Origin: Sulfurimonas sp.
Lineage (GTDB): Bacteria > Campylobacterota > Campylobacteria > Campylobacterales > Sulfurimonadaceae
Direction of reading: 5' to 3'
NCBI GenBank assembly: GCA_030949945.1
Contig: JAUZRZ010000007.1
Coordinates: forward strand, 1-64,000
Length of the DNA stretch: 64,000 bases
The notes below the pieces were generated by a model. The model worked only from the letters and a program-made list of their open reading frames with translations. It had not been told where the DNA came from and did not search any database. The translations under genes and the position numbers were made by a program. Position 1 is the stretch's first letter; every line of letters begins with the position of its first letter. Positions 34,174 to 47,064 of this stretch are shown one piece after another.

Positions 34174-35217
34174 TTAGTCGCTTTGTTTAGCCTTACGTTT
34201 TAATTTCATTTTTCGTTTGGCTAACTCGCGCATGTCTTCTGTTGTATCACTCTCATCCATTATCTCCACACCAAGTATGGTTTCAACACAATCTTCTAAA
34301 GTGATTATTCCATCAGTTTGATCATAATTGTCCATAACTAAAAACATATGATCTTTTTTAGTGATAAACAGATCAAGTGCCTTACTTACGGGTACATTTT
34401 CATTTATGGAAAACATCTCTTTTTTTATCGAACCTAACGTTACACTATCATCACTCAGTGCCTGTTTAAAAATTCTTTTTGTAAGAACTAATCCTGTTAC
34501 ATTTTCAATGCTATCTCTATAAACAGGAATACGAGAAAATTTAAATATTGCTTCTTGAGTCTCTATAACTTCTTTGATACTCATCTTCTCATCAAGGGCA
34601 AACACAACAGAACGCGGTGTTAAAACCTCGCTTACTTTAATGTTGTCAAGGTTTAAAATGTTCTCAATTACATCAGACTCTTTCTCATCTATGACCCCAT
34701 CATCTTCACTCTGCAGCATTGATTCTAAAAGTTCTTCTTTTGTGAGTGAGTTTGCATCATCTTTATCTTTTCCTATTTTATTTGTTACAAAAAGAGTGGA
34801 GAGAATAATAGGATATGTTATCCAGATAAAAATGCGGATAAACTGAGAAGCAACTGGTGCTAATGTCTTCCAATAAACAGCACCAATAGTTTTTGGAATA
34901 ATTTCACTTAAAAAAAGAATCGCAAAAGTTAAAACAACAGAGACAATTACAACAGCATCATTCCCAAAAACCTGAGCTGCTTGTGCACCAACTGCAGCAG
35001 CACCTAAAGTATTTGCGATGGTGTTTAAGATTAAAATTCCAGCAAGAGACTTGTTGATATTCTCTTTTTGTATGCGAAGTAAGTTTCCAACGCTTGGGCG
35101 CTCTTTTTCTAAAACTGCGACATATGACATATTGATTGAGAGCAGTACTGATTCTAAAACTGAGCAGATAAATGAAACACCAACAGATAGAACAAAAAAT
35201 AGTATTAATAGATCCAA
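34174..35217 (-). CDS. CNNM/CorC-type transporter-associated protein
   Basis: Four TM CNNM region then CBS pair (KVSEVLTPRSVVFALDEKMS; DGIITLEDCVETILGVEIMDESD). Confidence 0.88.
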   Translation of the reverse strand: MDLLILFFVLSVGVSFICSVLESVLLSINMSYVAVLEKERPSVGNLLRIQKENINKSLAGILILNTIANTLGAAAVGAQAAQVFGNDAVVIVSVVLTFAILFLSEIIPKTIGAVYWKTLAPVASQFIRIFIWITYPIILSTLFVTNKIGKDKDDANSLTKEELLESMLQSEDDGVIDEKESDVIENILNLDNIKVSEVLTPRSVVFALDEKMSIKEVIETQEAIFKFSRIPVYRDSIENVTGLVLTKRIFKQALSDDSVTLGSIKKEMFSINENVPVSKALDLFITKKDHMFLVMDNYDQTDGIITLEDCVETILGVEIMDESDTTEDMRELAKRKMKLKRKAKQSD

Positions 35218-35231
35218 ATTTTACAAATTCC

Positions 35232-36562
35232 TTAGAGTAATATATATGTTGCAAGTGCTAAAAAGCTAAAAAAGCCTACAACATCGGTTATAGTTGTTAA
35301 AATGACAGTACTTCCAATAGCAGGATCAACATCCATTCTTTTTAAAAGTAGTGGTATACTCGCACCAAAGAGTCCCGCAAAGAGAAGGTTGATAAGCATA
35401 CTTAGAGCAATCACAACACCTAGCATAGAAGTGTGAAACCATAAAGTGGCGATAGTTCCCATAATTATAGCGAATATGAGTCCATTTATAAGGGATATAA
35501 GAACTTCTTTTTTTTATAATACGAATTGCATCACCTTTGGATATGTCTCCAAGGGCAAGTTGACGAACAACAACAGTAAGACTTTGTGTTCCTGCATTTC
35601 CACCCATAGAAGCTACAATAGGCATAAGAACAGCAAGTGCGACCATGCTCTCTAGGGTCTCAGCAAAAAGCCCTATGACAAGAGAGGCAGATATAGCTGT
35701 GAGAAGATTTAGTGCCAGCCATGTTGCACGTTTACGACCAGCGGGTAGTATCTCTTCATCCTCTTCAGCTTCATCATTTACCCCAGCAAGGTTATACATC
35801 TGCTCAGTTGCATGCTCGTTTATAATGTCATAAATATCATCCGAGGTAATACGACCGAGTAAAACACCATAAGCATTTACAATGGCTAAAACAGAGAGAT
35901 CATACTCTTCAAAAAATATGTACAACTTCTTTTATATCATCCGTATCAACCGCTTTTATTGGCTCAAAACTCTCTTGGCTTGCTTCTATATTTTCTATAA
36001 CTGTTTTAGAGAAGTCAAAAATAAGCAGGTCGTCTAAACCTACAGCATATTGTAGTTTATTGTCCTTGTCAATGATAAAAAGGTTTTGAACATTTTCAAC
36101 TTTGTTCTCTTTGCGAAGTTTAGCAAAACGTTTAATGACATCTTGTACTATTTCATCTGCATATGCTGTGAAAAGTTCAAGTTGCATATGTGAACCGGCT
36201 TTATCTTCACCATATGTTTTGAGCTTTTGTATCTCTTCTTGATCATCTTCATGAAGATTCTCAAACACTTGACTGGCAACATCTTCATCGACATCTTCAA
36301 GCTCTTGCATAAACTCAGCTTGATCATCAGACTCTAGTTCTGTAACAGCATGAGAGAGTTCATCTACACTTAGGTTTTCAACTACATCATCAAAGTATCT
36401 ATCAGGAAGAGCAAGTGCTACATCCCCGACTAAGTCTTTAGGAACAAGTTTTATAGCATCAGAAAAATCGTTATCACTTAAACCTTTTAAAATTTTAGCA
36501 ATATCAGTAGGGTGCATATCACCTTTGTCGTGAGCACTTAAGTAGTCTTTTAGTTGATTCAT
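35232..36562 (-). CDS. mgtE: Magnesium transporter MgtE, frameshifts
   Basis: MHPTDIAKILKGL; CBS region; MPIVASMGGNAGTQSLTVVVRQLALGDI. Confidence 0.92.
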
Positions 36563-36614
36563 TTGTGTAATTATATCTGATTTAAGTTAAACATATACAT
36601 GGTTTTTCTTAAAA

Positions 36615-37260
36615 GAGTGTGAAAAGATAGCCACCATTTAAAGTGGTTTTTGTATATCTATAAAGTCCATCCAACTCTATAACTACACGATAGTAGCCCT
36701 TATGATTTCCAACTTTTACTTTTTTGATAATACTTTTACTACTTATCTCTTTCTCGTAACTTCTTATGTCAATATCACGCTCAAAATCACATACAATTCT
36801 ATGAGGCTTTGTGAGAAGAAAGTTTCTTAGCATTTTATCTTTGTAACTAACTTGAAGTCTTTTTACTTGCATAGAGAGATATGAAAGATAAAGAAGCAAT
36901 TTTAGTGAATTTTTCACTTTTTTTAGATAGTTTTTTGGAGAGTTCTTTTGAATCTCTGTTTTTTTCATCTCCACCAATATTTTGAGAAATGAAAATGGGA
37001 AGATGCCAATCTATACTGTTTCCTAGTAACTCTTTTTTACTTACGATTGACCCATCTAAGTTTTTGTAAGTAATTGTTACACTTTCTAATGTTCTAGCAG
37101 TTGAGGGAAGTGTAAGTGTTGCACGTTTTAAGGGCTTTATTTGTGTAGGTCTATTAGAACTAATAGCAATGTCAGTTTCATTTGTTGATGGAAAAAAAGG
37201 ATTCTGTCTCGCATCTAAAGAACTTATTAAGAAAAGAGAAATCAGTAAAACTTTTATCAT
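36615..37260 (-). CDS. AMIN-domain-like protein, frameshifted
   Basis: Signal peptide; KRLQVSYKDKMLRNFLLTKPHRIVCDFERD ... KVGNHKGYYRVVIEL. Confidence 0.65.
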
Positions 37261-37307
37261 AGAGACAAGCCTTATATTATTTATACTATTATAGCAAATT
37301 ATGAAAT

Positions 37308-37586
37308 TTATTGTGCACTTATCTCTTTTAACTCAAAGTATTCACGTTGGAGGTCAGCATTTTCTAGTTTCAGACGACTTACTTCATCTTGTAAATATAC
37401 TTCATAATCTTGTAAACCAAAAAGAATCTCTAAAGAAGATGTACCGTAAAGGAAAATTCCAAGATAAATACCTAGAACTACAACAATTGTAAAGAGAAAA
37501 AAGAACTTTGTAAGGGAGAGACCAAGATGTTTTTGTGTTATGCTCTCACTTACATCTATCCCTTCATATAGCTCTTCATCTCGCAT
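37308..37586 (-). CDS. FtsB/DivIC-like single-TM coiled-coil protein
   Basis: TM then YLQDEVSRLKLENADLQREYFELKE; beside eno. Confidence 0.6.
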   Translation of the reverse strand: MRDEELYEGIDVSESITQKHLGLSLTKFFFLFTIVVVLGIYLGIFLYGTSSLEILFGLQDYEVYLQDEVSRLKLENADLQREYFELKEISAQ

Positions 37587-37602
37587 ATCTTAGCTCATTA
37601 AC

Positions 37603-38871
37603 TTAGTTAAAAAGTACAGAACCTAAGTACTCGCCATAGACAACTTCGTTTTCTATCTCTAATAGGCGGTTATATTTAGCTGTTCTCTCATCACGTGCAG
37701 TTGAACCTGTTTTTATTTGACCACAGTTAAGTGCTACTGCAAAGTCTGCTATAAATGCATCTTCACTCTCACCAGAGCGGTGACTCATAACACAAGTATA
37801 ACCATTTCTTTGTGCTAAACGCACAGTTTGCATAGTCTCAGATACTGAACCAATTTGATTTGGTTTGATTAAAATTGAGTTAGCAATACCTTCACGGATA
37901 CCACGTGAAAGGATATTGGCATTTGTGACAAACAGGTCATCACCAACGATTTGAATTTTATCACCAAGTTTCTCAGTCATTAGTTTAAATCCATCCCAAT
38001 CTTCTTCATTGAGACCATCTTCGATAGAAACAATAGGGTATTTAGCACATAAATCAACATAATAATCTACTAGCTCCGCAGAAGTAACAGTACGGTTTTC
38101 AGACTCGAGTCTATAACCACCACCCTCAGCTAAAATTTCTGAAGCAGCTACATCTAAAGCTATTCCAAACTGTTCGCCTGCTTTATAACCAGCTTTCTCA
38201 ATTGCTTCAATTATAATTTGAATAGGCTCTTCATTTGAAGATAAATCTGGTGCAAAACCACCCTCATCACCTAGTGCAGTATTATGATTTTTAGCTTTTA
38301 AAATGCCTTTTAGAGTATGATACACTTCAGAAGAAGCTCTTAAACCCTCTGCAAAATCTTCAAAACCTACAGGAACAATCATATACTCTTGAAAGTCAAC
38401 TGAATTATCAGCATGTGATCCACCGTTTATGATGTTTAACATTGGTGTAGGAATAGTCATCGCGTTTGCTCCACCAAGGTAACGGTAAAGAGGCATACCA
38501 AGGCTTTTTGCTGCAGCACGAGCTACTGCCATTGAAACACCAAGTACTGCATTTGCACCTAGTTTTGTGTAGTTCTCAGTGCCATCTAGCTCTTTCATAG
38601 CTGCATCAATTACAGCTTGATTAAATGGAGACATACCGATGATAGCATCAGATATTTCATTGTTTACATGTCCTACGGCTTTTAAAACACCCTTACCCAT
38701 ATAACGTTTATCACCATCACGAAGCTCTAATGCCTCACGTTTTCCAGTGCTTGCACCTGAGGGTACTATGGCACTCTCTACTGTTCCATCACTCAACTCT
38801 ACTGTTGCTTTAACTGTTGGATTACCACGTGAATCCATTACTTCTATTGCACTAACATTATCTATAAACAT
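37603..38871 (-). CDS. eno: Enolase
   Basis: [44 protein letters not shown]. Confidence 0.98.
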   Translation of the reverse strand: MFIDNVSAIEVMDSRGNPTVKATVELSDGTVESAIVPSGASTGKREALELRDGDKRYMGKGVLKAVGHVNNEISDAIIGMSPFNQAVIDAAMKELDGTENYTKLGANAVLGVSMAVARAAAKSLGMPLYRYLGGANAMTIPTPMLNIINGGSHADNSVDFQEYMIVPVGFEDFAEGLRASSEVYHTLKGILKAKNHNTALGDEGGFAPDLSSNEEPIQIIIEAIEKAGYKAGEQFGIALDVAASEILAEGGGYRLESENRTVTSAELVDYYVDLCAKYPIVSIEDGLNEEDWDGFKLMTEKLGDKIQIVGDDLFVTNANILSRGIREGIANSILIKPNQIGSVSETMQTVRLAQRNGYTCVMSHRSGESEDAFIADFAVALNCGQIKTGSTARDERTAKYNRLLEIENEVVYGEYLGSVLFN

Positions 38872-38961
38872 TTATTCGCCTTTATAGTTTGTATATTATT
38901 TTTGGCATTTTATCTTAATTTGACTAAAATTTAGGTTATGGTTCTCTATTTAATATATCTA

Positions 38962-39999
38962 TTAAGCATCAGAATCGTTAATATCTGTTGTATCCATTAT
39001 CATTACATCACTGATTCCCATCGCAACTTTGATTTTTTCTTCAATTTCGGCTGCTAGTTCTGGCTCATCTTTAAACTTTTGTTTAACATTCTCACGACCT
39101 TGACCTAGTTTTGTATCTTCGTATGCAAACCAAGCCCCAGCCTTATCTATGATGTCTAGTTTTACACCGTAATCAACTAGCTCACCCTCTTTAGAGATTC
39201 CCTCTCCAAACATAATGTCAAACTCTGCTTGACGAAATGGAGGTGCAACTTTATTCTTAATTACTTTAGCCTTTACTCTATTTCCAATTACACTCTCACC
39301 CTGTTTAAGTGATGCAATTCTACGTACATCAATACGAACACTTGCATAAAACTTGAGGGCATTACCACCAGTTGTAGTTTCAGGAGAGCCATAACCCATC
39401 ATTCCAATTTTCATACGGAGTTGATTGATAAAGATAACAGTACAGTTCATTTTACTAAGGATACCTGTTAATTTACGAAGTACCTTAGACATCATACGAG
39501 CTTGAACACCGACTTGTTGGTCTGTCATCTCACCTTCTATCTCTACTTTTGGAGTAAGTGCAGCAACAGAGTCAATGACAATTAAATCAATTGCTCCACT
39601 TCTTGCGATAGTCTCAACAATATCAAGTGCTTGTTCACCATAATCAGGTTGTGAAACAAGTAGGTTTTCAACATCAACACCAAGGTTTTTTGCATATCCT
39701 ACATCAAGGGCATGTTCTGCATCTATAAAAGCACATACCCCACCATTTTTTTGACACTGCGCTGTTATTTGAAGTGCTAAAGTTGTTTTACCTGAACTCT
39801 CTGGTCCATATATTTCAACTACACGTCCTTGAGGGACTCCGCCAATACCAAGTGCTAAATCAAGTCCTAAAGAGCCTGTACTAATGGACTGAATTGGTTC
39901 AATATTTTTATCACCAAGACGCATTAAAGCACCTTTACCAAAAGCTTTGTCTATCTGCTTCATCGCTAAGTCTAATGATTTTTGTTTGTTTGCATCCAT
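38962..39999 (-). CDS. recA: Recombinase A
   Basis: [48 protein letters not shown]. Confidence 0.98.
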   Translation of the reverse strand: MDANKQKSLDLAMKQIDKAFGKGALMRLGDKNIEPIQSISTGSLGLDLALGIGGVPQGRVVEIYGPESSGKTTLALQITAQCQKNGGVCAFIDAEHALDVGYAKNLGVDVENLLVSQPDYGEQALDIVETIARSGAIDLIVIDSVAALTPKVEIEGEMTDQQVGVQARMMSKVLRKLTGILSKMNCTVIFINQLRMKIGMMGYGSPETTTGGNALKFYASVRIDVRRIASLKQGESVIGNRVKAKVIKNKVAPPFRQAEFDIMFGEGISKEGELVDYGVKLDIIDKAGAWFAYEDTKLGQGRENVKQKFKDEPELAAEIEEKIKVAMGISDVMIMDTTDINDSDA

Positions 40000-40092
40000 T
40001 TTAAGGGCTCACTTATTTTAAATTTGAGTTATTCTATACTATTTTTAGTAGTATAGTAAAATATATGACAATTTGCCATATATTTTATAAAT

Positions 40093-42357
40093 TTAGAAAC
40101 CTTTTTTAAGAAGAGTTTCAAAATCATCTTTTGATAAAGGCTTAGAATAGAGGTAACCTTGGATATTAACACACTTATTTTCAAGTATAAATTTCTTTTG
40201 CTCCTCAGTCTCTACACCTTCTGCAATTATTTCGAGATTTAAATTTTTTGCAAGAACAATTATAGCTTTGACTATGGCACTATCCTCTTTATCTTCTGGT
40301 AGTTCTTTAATAAAAGACTTGTCTATTTTTAATTTATTTATCGGGAGTCTTTTTAAATATGATAGAGATGAATATCCAGTTCCAAAATCATCAATAGCTA
40401 AAGTTATTCCCAAGTCTCTTATTTCTTTAAGTGTTTCTATGTTCTGCTGTGGATTAAGCATAATCTGCCCCTCTGTAATCTCAAGCTCTATCCACTTAGC
40501 ATTACAATTTGTTTCTTCCATTAAATCTTTAAATTGACTGATAAACTCTTTTTGTTCAAGTTGTTTTATTGTGAGGTTTAAAGCAAGTATGCCTGGATTG
40601 AAACCTTTTTCATACCACTCACTAAGTTGATTCATCGCTGTTTTCATTACATACTTGTCTATCTCTATCATTAAGCCAGTTGACTCTGCTATTGGCATGA
40701 AATTATTTGGAGAAATCATACCACGAGTTGGATGTTCCCATCTAACAAGTGCTTCCATGCCTATTATTTTATTTGTAGCACCATCAACTTGTGCTTGATA
40801 TAAAACTATAAAATCTTTATTTTTTATTGATTCTCTGAGGTCTCTAGCCATTACTAGTCGTTCCAGTGTAAGGGCAGTCATCTCTGCACTATAAAACTGA
40901 AAATTACTTCTTCCCTCAGCCTTTGCCTTATACATTGCAGAATCTGCATATTTTAATAAATCAGATGAAGTTGTACCATCATTTGGATAGATACTAATAC
41001 CAATACTACTCGATATATATAATTTATTTTCTTTAATTAATATTGGTTTATCTAATGCATCGATTATTTTTTGTGCTAATAAAGAAGCATCTTCTTCGTT
41101 GCTAATATTTTCAATCAGAATAACAAACTCATCTCCACCCAATCTTGATACAGTATCCTCTTTTCTGGTGATACTATGAAGAATATGACTAACTGATTTT
41201 AAAATATCATCTCCAATATCATGACCTAAAGTGTCATTAATCTCTTTAAAATGATCAAGGTCTAGGAATAGTAGTGCAATTGAGGTATTGTATCGTTTCG
41301 CTTTTACAAGACCGAGTTCTAATCTGGCATTAAGCAGTTTACGATTTGCTAAACCTGTTAGTTCATCATGGTTGGCTTGATAATCTAACTGCTCTTTATG
41401 TATTTCATTTTCAAGTGCTATTTCACTCTCTTTGGTGATGTCTCTATGTGTACCAATTATCCGAATCACTTTTCCTGTTGCATCATAAAAGAGTTGTGCT
41501 TTTCCTATAATAGAAAGATAAGAACCATTTTTGTGTCTTAGGCGATGTACTGTTTCGAAGTAATCACCTTGATGTTGAATCACTTTTTGAATTTCACCTA
41601 ATACTCTTTTAAAATCATCTTTATGTATTATTCGTCTCCAAATTAAGTACTCATTTATAGTGCTTTTGCTGTTAAGTCCTAGCATCTCTTTCCAGCTTGG
41701 AGAAACATAAGATTTTTGTGTAATATAATCCCATTCTAAAACTGATGTATTGCTTCCTCTTAGGGCTAAGTCAGTTCTTTCTTGAAGTCTTAAATTTTTT
41801 TTATCTAGAATTTCAAGTTGATGTATAGTCTCTTTAGTAAGCTCTCTATCAAGCAGGATTTGGTGAAAGTTTTTAAAATATTTATTGACAAAGAGGGCAT
41901 AAAAGAGCATTCCAAATATAGAGATAAATCCTGCAACTGTGTAAATAAACTGAGTCTGTAAGAACATCCATACTGTAGTTGTTCCCAATACAGAAAGCAT
42001 TAAAGTGTAGTAAACAGATGGGGCAATTCCTAAACTTAAGAGACCAACAGAGACACTACCTATAAGTATAGCAAATATTATAAAGTTATACTCCATGGGT
42101 AAGGTGTCAAAGATAAAATAGACTAAACCCCAAGAAAGACCTGTTAGTAAAATACTAGTTTGATATATTTTTAACCAATTGTCTAATTGTTCTTGTGTTA
42201 AAACATCATCTTTAACTCTATAGTAAGAGATGAGAGAGTAGGCACGCCCTAGCATGATACTCAAATGTAAGATTGCATAAAAAAGTATTAATCCAGTATC
42301 TGCACTACCTGATACTAACAAAAAGATTATGCAAAGCATAAAGAGATTAGCAAACAA
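40093..42357 (-). CDS. Membrane PAS-GGDEF-EAL protein
   Basis: TM region; PAS/PAC; SRLGGDEFVILIENIS; EALVRWEHPTRGMISP. Confidence 0.94.
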   Translation of the reverse strand: MFANLFMLCIIFLLVSGSADTGLILFYAILHLSIMLGRAYSLISYYRVKDDVLTQEQLDNWLKIYQTSILLTGLSWGLVYFIFDTLPMEYNFIIFAILIGSVSVGLLSLGIAPSVYYTLMLSVLGTTTVWMFLQTQFIYTVAGFISIFGMLFYALFVNKYFKNFHQILLDRELTKETIHQLEILDKKNLRLQERTDLALRGSNTSVLEWDYITQKSYVSPSWKEMLGLNSKSTINEYLIWRRIIHKDDFKRVLGEIQKVIQHQGDYFETVHRLRHKNGSYLSIIGKAQLFYDATGKVIRIIGTHRDITKESEIALENEIHKEQLDYQANHDELTGLANRKLLNARLELGLVKAKRYNTSIALLFLDLDHFKEINDTLGHDIGDDILKSVSHILHSITRKEDTVSRLGGDEFVILIENISNEEDASLLAQKIIDALDKPILIKENKLYISSSIGISIYPNDGTTSSDLLKYADSAMYKAKAEGRSNFQFYSAEMTALTLERLVMARDLRESIKNKDFIVLYQAQVDGATNKIIGMEALVRWEHPTRGMISPNNFMPIAESTGLMIEIDKYVMKTAMNQLSEWYEKGFNPGILALNLTIKQLEQKEFISQFKDLMEETNCNAKWIELEITEGQIMLNPQQNIETLKEIRDLGITLAIDDFGTGYSSLSYLKRLPINKLKIDKSFIKELPEDKEDSAIVKAIIVLAKNLNLEIIAEGVETEEQKKFILENKCVNIQGYLYSKPLSKDDFETLLKKGF

Positions 42358-42538
42358 GTTGTATTTTCCCGCTTCATACAGTTGATTTAATATGGCTTTT
42401 TGTGTTCTTTGTTTAATGGATAAATTAATGTCTAATCCTTTTATTTACTCATCATATAACAAGTTTAATTAAAATTTAATTATGTCGTTTGATTATCTCT
42501 ATGGAAAAGTTTTATAAGAATTTTGCTAAAATAACTTT

Positions 42539-43402
42539 ATGAATAAAACACTAATAGCTCACTCTCCGGATGCCGATGATATTTTTATGTACTATGCCAT
42601 TAAATTTGGCTGGGTTGGGATGGATGGGGTTAGCTTTGATAACATCGCTAAAGACATTCAAACACTTAACGAGGATGCTCTTAATGGGGTCTATGACATA
42701 GTTGCTATTAGTTTTGCTCTTTATCCGCATATAAAAAGTGAGTATGCACCTCTTCGTACAGCGGTTAGTTTTGGTGAGGGTTATGGTCCAAAACTCATCA
42801 AACGCAAGGGTGAAAAACTCAAACGAAACTTTAGAGTAGCTTTGAGTGGAAAACACACAACAAATGCTATGCTTTTTCGCATCGCTTATCCTGATGCTCG
42901 CATTACTTATATGAACTTTTTAGAGATAGAACAGGCTGTGATAGATGGGGATGTTCATGCTGGCGTTTTGATTCATGAGTCGATTTTGACTTATGATGAG
43001 AAGTTAGAAGTTGAACGTGAGATGTGGGATATTTGGCAGGAGTTAGCGGGGGATGACTTACCTCTTCCTCTTGGTGGCATGGCTATAAGGCGTTCTCTTC
43101 CACTAAACAAAGCTATCGCTTATGAAGAGACACTCACAAAAGCTGTTCAAGTCGCACGAGACCATAAAGATAGACTCTCTACTATGTTGTTAGAGCGTGA
43201 CTTAGTTCGCATTGATGCCCCAACCTTAGATAAGTATCTTGAACTCTATGCAAATGATGAGTCAATTACTCTAAGCCCTCTGCAGTATAAAGCGATAGAT
43301 AAGCTCTTTGAACTCGGCTATAAACATGGGTTTTATGATGCTCCTGTTGCTATACAAGATTATCTTATTCCTACTGAGTACACTGAGTTAAGGAATTCAT
43401 AA
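42539..43402 (+). CDS. mqnD: MqnA/MqnD-family menaquinone (futalosine pathway) protein
   Basis: IAHSPDADDIFMYYAIKFG; LPLPLGGMAIRRSL. Confidence 0.8.
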   Translation: MNKTLIAHSPDADDIFMYYAIKFGWVGMDGVSFDNIAKDIQTLNEDALNGVYDIVAISFALYPHIKSEYAPLRTAVSFGEGYGPKLIKRKGEKLKRNFRVALSGKHTTNAMLFRIAYPDARITYMNFLEIEQAVIDGDVHAGVLIHESILTYDEKLEVEREMWDIWQELAGDDLPLPLGGMAIRRSLPLNKAIAYEETLTKAVQVARDHKDRLSTMLLERDLVRIDAPTLDKYLELYANDESITLSPLQYKAIDKLFELGYKHGFYDAPVAIQDYLIPTEYTELRNS

Positions 43403-43669
43403 ATGGAAGCAAAACTTGTAGCACTCGGTGTTGAGACTTTTAAAATAGCACTGATGTTAGCACTGCCTGGACTTCTTACAGGTATGTTTATAGGTCTCGC
43501 TGTCTCTATCTTTCAAGCAACTACACAGATAAATGAGATGACACTCTCTTTTATTCCTAAGATTATTGGTGTTGTTATTGTTATTGTACTTACTATGCCA
43601 TGGATGTTGAATGAAATGACAGATTTTGCCCGTCATATTTTTGAAATAATGCCAGAATTTGTTGAGTAA
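43403..43669 (+). CDS. fliQ: Flagellar export protein FliQ
   Basis: ALPGLLTGMFIGLAVSIFQATTQINEMTLSFIPKI. Confidence 0.95.
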   Translation: MEAKLVALGVETFKIALMLALPGLLTGMFIGLAVSIFQATTQINEMTLSFIPKIIGVVIVIVLTMPWMLNEMTDFARHIFEIMPEFVE

Positions 43670-44458
43670 TGAAAACAAAGAGTATTAACTTTAAAAAATA
43701 CTCCTCTTTTAAGATTGGCTCTGAGGTGGCAGTAGCACTTTTAGAGGATGATTTTTCTAGCATCGAGAACTACTATCTTATAGGCTCTTGCAATAATACA
43801 CTTGTGGGAACTAACCCACCACCACTTATGATGCTAAGTAAAATGTATGACTATATAAAAATAGAAGGTAATATGCTCAAAGTTGGAGGTGCCACACCCT
43901 CTGGTAAAAGTAGCTTCGTTTTGTAAAAAAAACAATATAGCAAACCTAGAGTTTCTATCACATCTCCCTGGTAAACTCGGTGGTCTAGTTTTCATGAACG
44001 CAGGGCTAAAAGAGTTTGAAATTTTTAATGTTTTAGTAGATATAACAACTACTGAGGGTGTCTTGAAAAAAGAGAATATAGAGTATGGATATAGATATAC
44101 AAATATAAACAAACCTATACTCGAAGCGAGTTTTACTCTGGAGAGTGGATACGATGTGAGCAGGGTAGAGATGTTTAAAAAGATGCGCTCAAACCAACCA
44201 TCAACACCAAGTGCAGGGAGCTGTTTTAAAAATCCTAAAGATGATTATGCTGGTCGTTTAATAGAAGCAGTTGGACTCAAAGGAGTCATGCGAGGGAGTA
44301 TGTGTTTTAGTAGTGAGCATGCCAACTTTCTTGTAAACCATGGAGATGGAAAATTTGAAGATGCCATGTGGCTCATAAATGAAGCCAAAAAAAGAGTCCA
44401 AGAGAAGTTTAATATTCTCTTAGAATGCGAGATAGTTATACTAGAAACGCAGCATTAA
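43669..44458 (+). CDS. murB: UDP-N-acetylenolpyruvoylglucosamine reductase, frameshift ~43908
   Basis: FLSHLPGKLGGLVFMNAG; PSTPSAGSCFKNPKDDYAGRLIEAVGLKG. Confidence 0.92.
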
Positions 44459-45219
44459 ACCTGCATAAAGACCAGAATAGTTTAAATCAATCTGAGTAGC
44501 ACCATCATCAACTCTAAGTTGTTGTGTTCTATACCCAACTTCTAAACCAGGCTGAATAAGAGGAGTGATATTAAAAGTATAATCTACCTTAGCTCTAGCA
44601 TCATACATAGTATTTGTACCATCAGATATAGCTTTGGCATCTACTTCAAAACCTATACCTGTAAATGGAATTTCAACACGAGTTCGTGCATAAAGTAAAG
44701 GAATGGGTGTTGTGTCTGATGAAGAGTATCCATCAAATGGTGTGAATCCTACAACAGTAACTTTCCCTACATTAACATCTGTCTGAATTATTTTTATATC
44801 TAATCCTAAGTCTATAGTTGTCCAAAAAGTATTATCTAAAATATTGTAATAAGGCACAATGTCAAACTGTGTCATATCCATAGTTGTAGGAGCTTCAGAT
44901 CCAGTTGGAATTGCTAATCCTCCAACACTTCCTGATGTTTTTCCTTCATCTGTAACTGTTACATACTCTAAACGCAGGTTTGGAATAATAGGGATAGGAT
45001 GTTTTACTAAAGCCCATACATATATATCTGATGTAGCTGTTTCATTACTGGTATATGTACCATTGAGACTGAGTGACCCATCACCATCTGTTCTCAGTAT
45101 GCATACCCGCTTGGTGTCTGCATCCATGATCCAGCACCCATCTCAACTCTTGCAAAATCTGCACTCAATGTTGATGCTAAAACACCAACCACCGTTAAAC
45201 TTGTTAATATTTTTCTCAT
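44441..45219 (-). CDS. Outer-membrane beta-barrel protein (TIGR04219-like), frameshifted
   Basis: Alternating beta pattern ending YSGLYAGLMLRF; signal peptide at N-term. Confidence 0.75.
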
Positions 45220-45369
45220 TTGTAGCTCCATTTTTATAATGCATAATTATATCAGAGAAATATGTTTGATTTCTTAAAGGGATTTGGAAGTTAGAGAGGG
45301 ATGTGAGACTTTAGTTAAAAAGTCTCACATCTAAGTTTTGAAAAAAGGTTTAGACTCACTGCATAGTAA

Positions 45370-45861
45370 TCAGATTGCAGCGTCGTAGTTAGGCTCTTCT
45401 GTGATTTCTGGAACGATTTCTTTGTAAGTTACAACACCTTCTTCGTTTACTACGAAGATTGCACGACATGTAACACCAGCAAGAACAGAACCACCTAGAA
45501 GTACTCCGTAAGCATTTGCAAAGTCTTTGTTTCTAAAGTCAGAAGTAACAACTAAATCTTGAATACCTTCAGCTTGACAAAAACGTCCAGAAGCAAATGG
45601 AAGGTCAAGAGAAACGATAGTAGCAGTTACATCATTAAGTCCAGCAACTTTTTGGTTAAAGTTACGAGTTTCAGTAGCACATACACCTGTGTCTAAAGAA
45701 GGAACAACAATGATAAGTTGTTTTTTCCCAGTAGATCCACCAACTACTACATCACCTAAACCATCTGAGTTTACAACAGTTACTGCTGGTGCTTTATCTC
45801 CAACATTTACTTCATTTCCTAATAACTCTACGTCTGTACCTTTGAATTTAGTTGTTGCCAT
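45370..45861 (-). CDS. tpx: Thiol peroxidase
   Basis: VVPSLDTGVCATETRNFNQKV. Confidence 0.94.
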   Translation of the reverse strand: MATTKFKGTDVELLGNEVNVGDKAPAVTVVNSDGLGDVVVGGSTGKKQLIIVVPSLDTGVCATETRNFNQKVAGLNDVTATIVSLDLPFASGRFCQAEGIQDLVVTSDFRNKDFANAYGVLLGGSVLAGVTCRAIFVVNEEGVVTYKEIVPEITEEPNYDAAI

Positions 45862-45969
45862 ATTCAATTTCCTTATTTTAATATTTCGGAAGTATATTTG
45901 AAATAGGTTAATAGAAATCTTATTTTGCGATGAACTAGATTAGTATAATCTTATATTAAGTTTATAAGT

Positions 45970-46069
45970 GATGTTACAGACTTTTCTTAAAAAACCCTTT
46001 TTTTATAGCTTTAGGGGGTTGTAGGGACAATCTGTCCCTGCCATTATAATGGGCTTTGCTCATTATAAT
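45970..46069 (+). repeat. Dispersed triple-hairpin intergenic element, copy B
   Basis: TTTTATAGCTTTAGGGGGTTGTAGGGACAATCTGTCCCTGCCATTATAATGGGCTTTGCTCATTATAAT. Confidence 0.85.
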
Positions 46070-46081
46070 GTATATGATGTC

Positions 46082-47064
46082 TTATAATAGACTTCTAGGT
46101 GCAATGTCTAACTCTTTTAAGGAGGTAAAGAGCTTTTTCTCATACATCTCAACTGCTACACGCCCTATCATTGCGGCATTATCTGAACAGTATTTAAGCT
46201 CACTCAAAATCAACTCTGCATTATGTGGCTTGAGAAGTTTTCTATCTGAGAACGCAGGTAAAGATTCGCTGAGGCTCCTCCAACTATTGCAAAGGTTTTA
46301 GGAGGAACAGTTTTAAAGTACTTCTTTAATTTCATAACTAAATGTTTTGTGGCAATATGCTCAAAAGATGCAGCTATATCTTTGTACTTTGACTTATCCC
46401 CATCTGCTTCTAGCACTGCTAAACGCACAGCATTTTTAAGCCCAGAGTATGAAAATGCAATGAGAGGTGACTGATGCAGTGGCAGTGTAAAGTTATGTTT
46501 GAGTCTATCTCCACCAGAGGCTAGTTCTTGAATGAGTGGTCCACCAGGATACCCAAGCCCCATCATCTTAGCGACCTTATCAAAACTCTCTCCAAAACTA
46601 TCATCCATGCTCTTTGCAACTGTCTCTATCTCTGTAAGGCTTTTTACTTCCATCACTTGAGTGTGTCCACCTGAAACAAGTAAGCATGTGAGAGGAAACT
46701 GTGTCTCTTTTTCTATAAAAAGAGAGTAGATATGACCTATAAGATGATTTACTCCGATAAGAGGAATATCTAGTGCAACTGCAATAGCCTTAGCCATAGT
46801 TACACCCTCAACGAGTGTTACAGCAAGACCAGGTGTTGCTGTAACTGCTACAGCTTTTAAGTCTTTAAAGTAGGGTTTACACTGTTCTAGTATCTTTGGA
46901 AGTGCCTCTGCATGAAGGCGAGCTGCTAGTTCAGGAACAACACCTCCATATATAGAATGCTCAATCTCTTGAGAAATCTTCTTATGAAAAAGCAGTTTTT
47001 TTGTTTTTATCTCTGTAATAGATATTGCACTATCGTCACATGAACTCTCTATACTTAGTATCAT
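46082..47064 (-). CDS. tsaD: tRNA N6-threonylcarbamoyladenosine synthase subunit, frameshift ~46240
   Basis: [41 protein letters not shown]-term [17 protein letters not shown] in another frame. Confidence 0.95.
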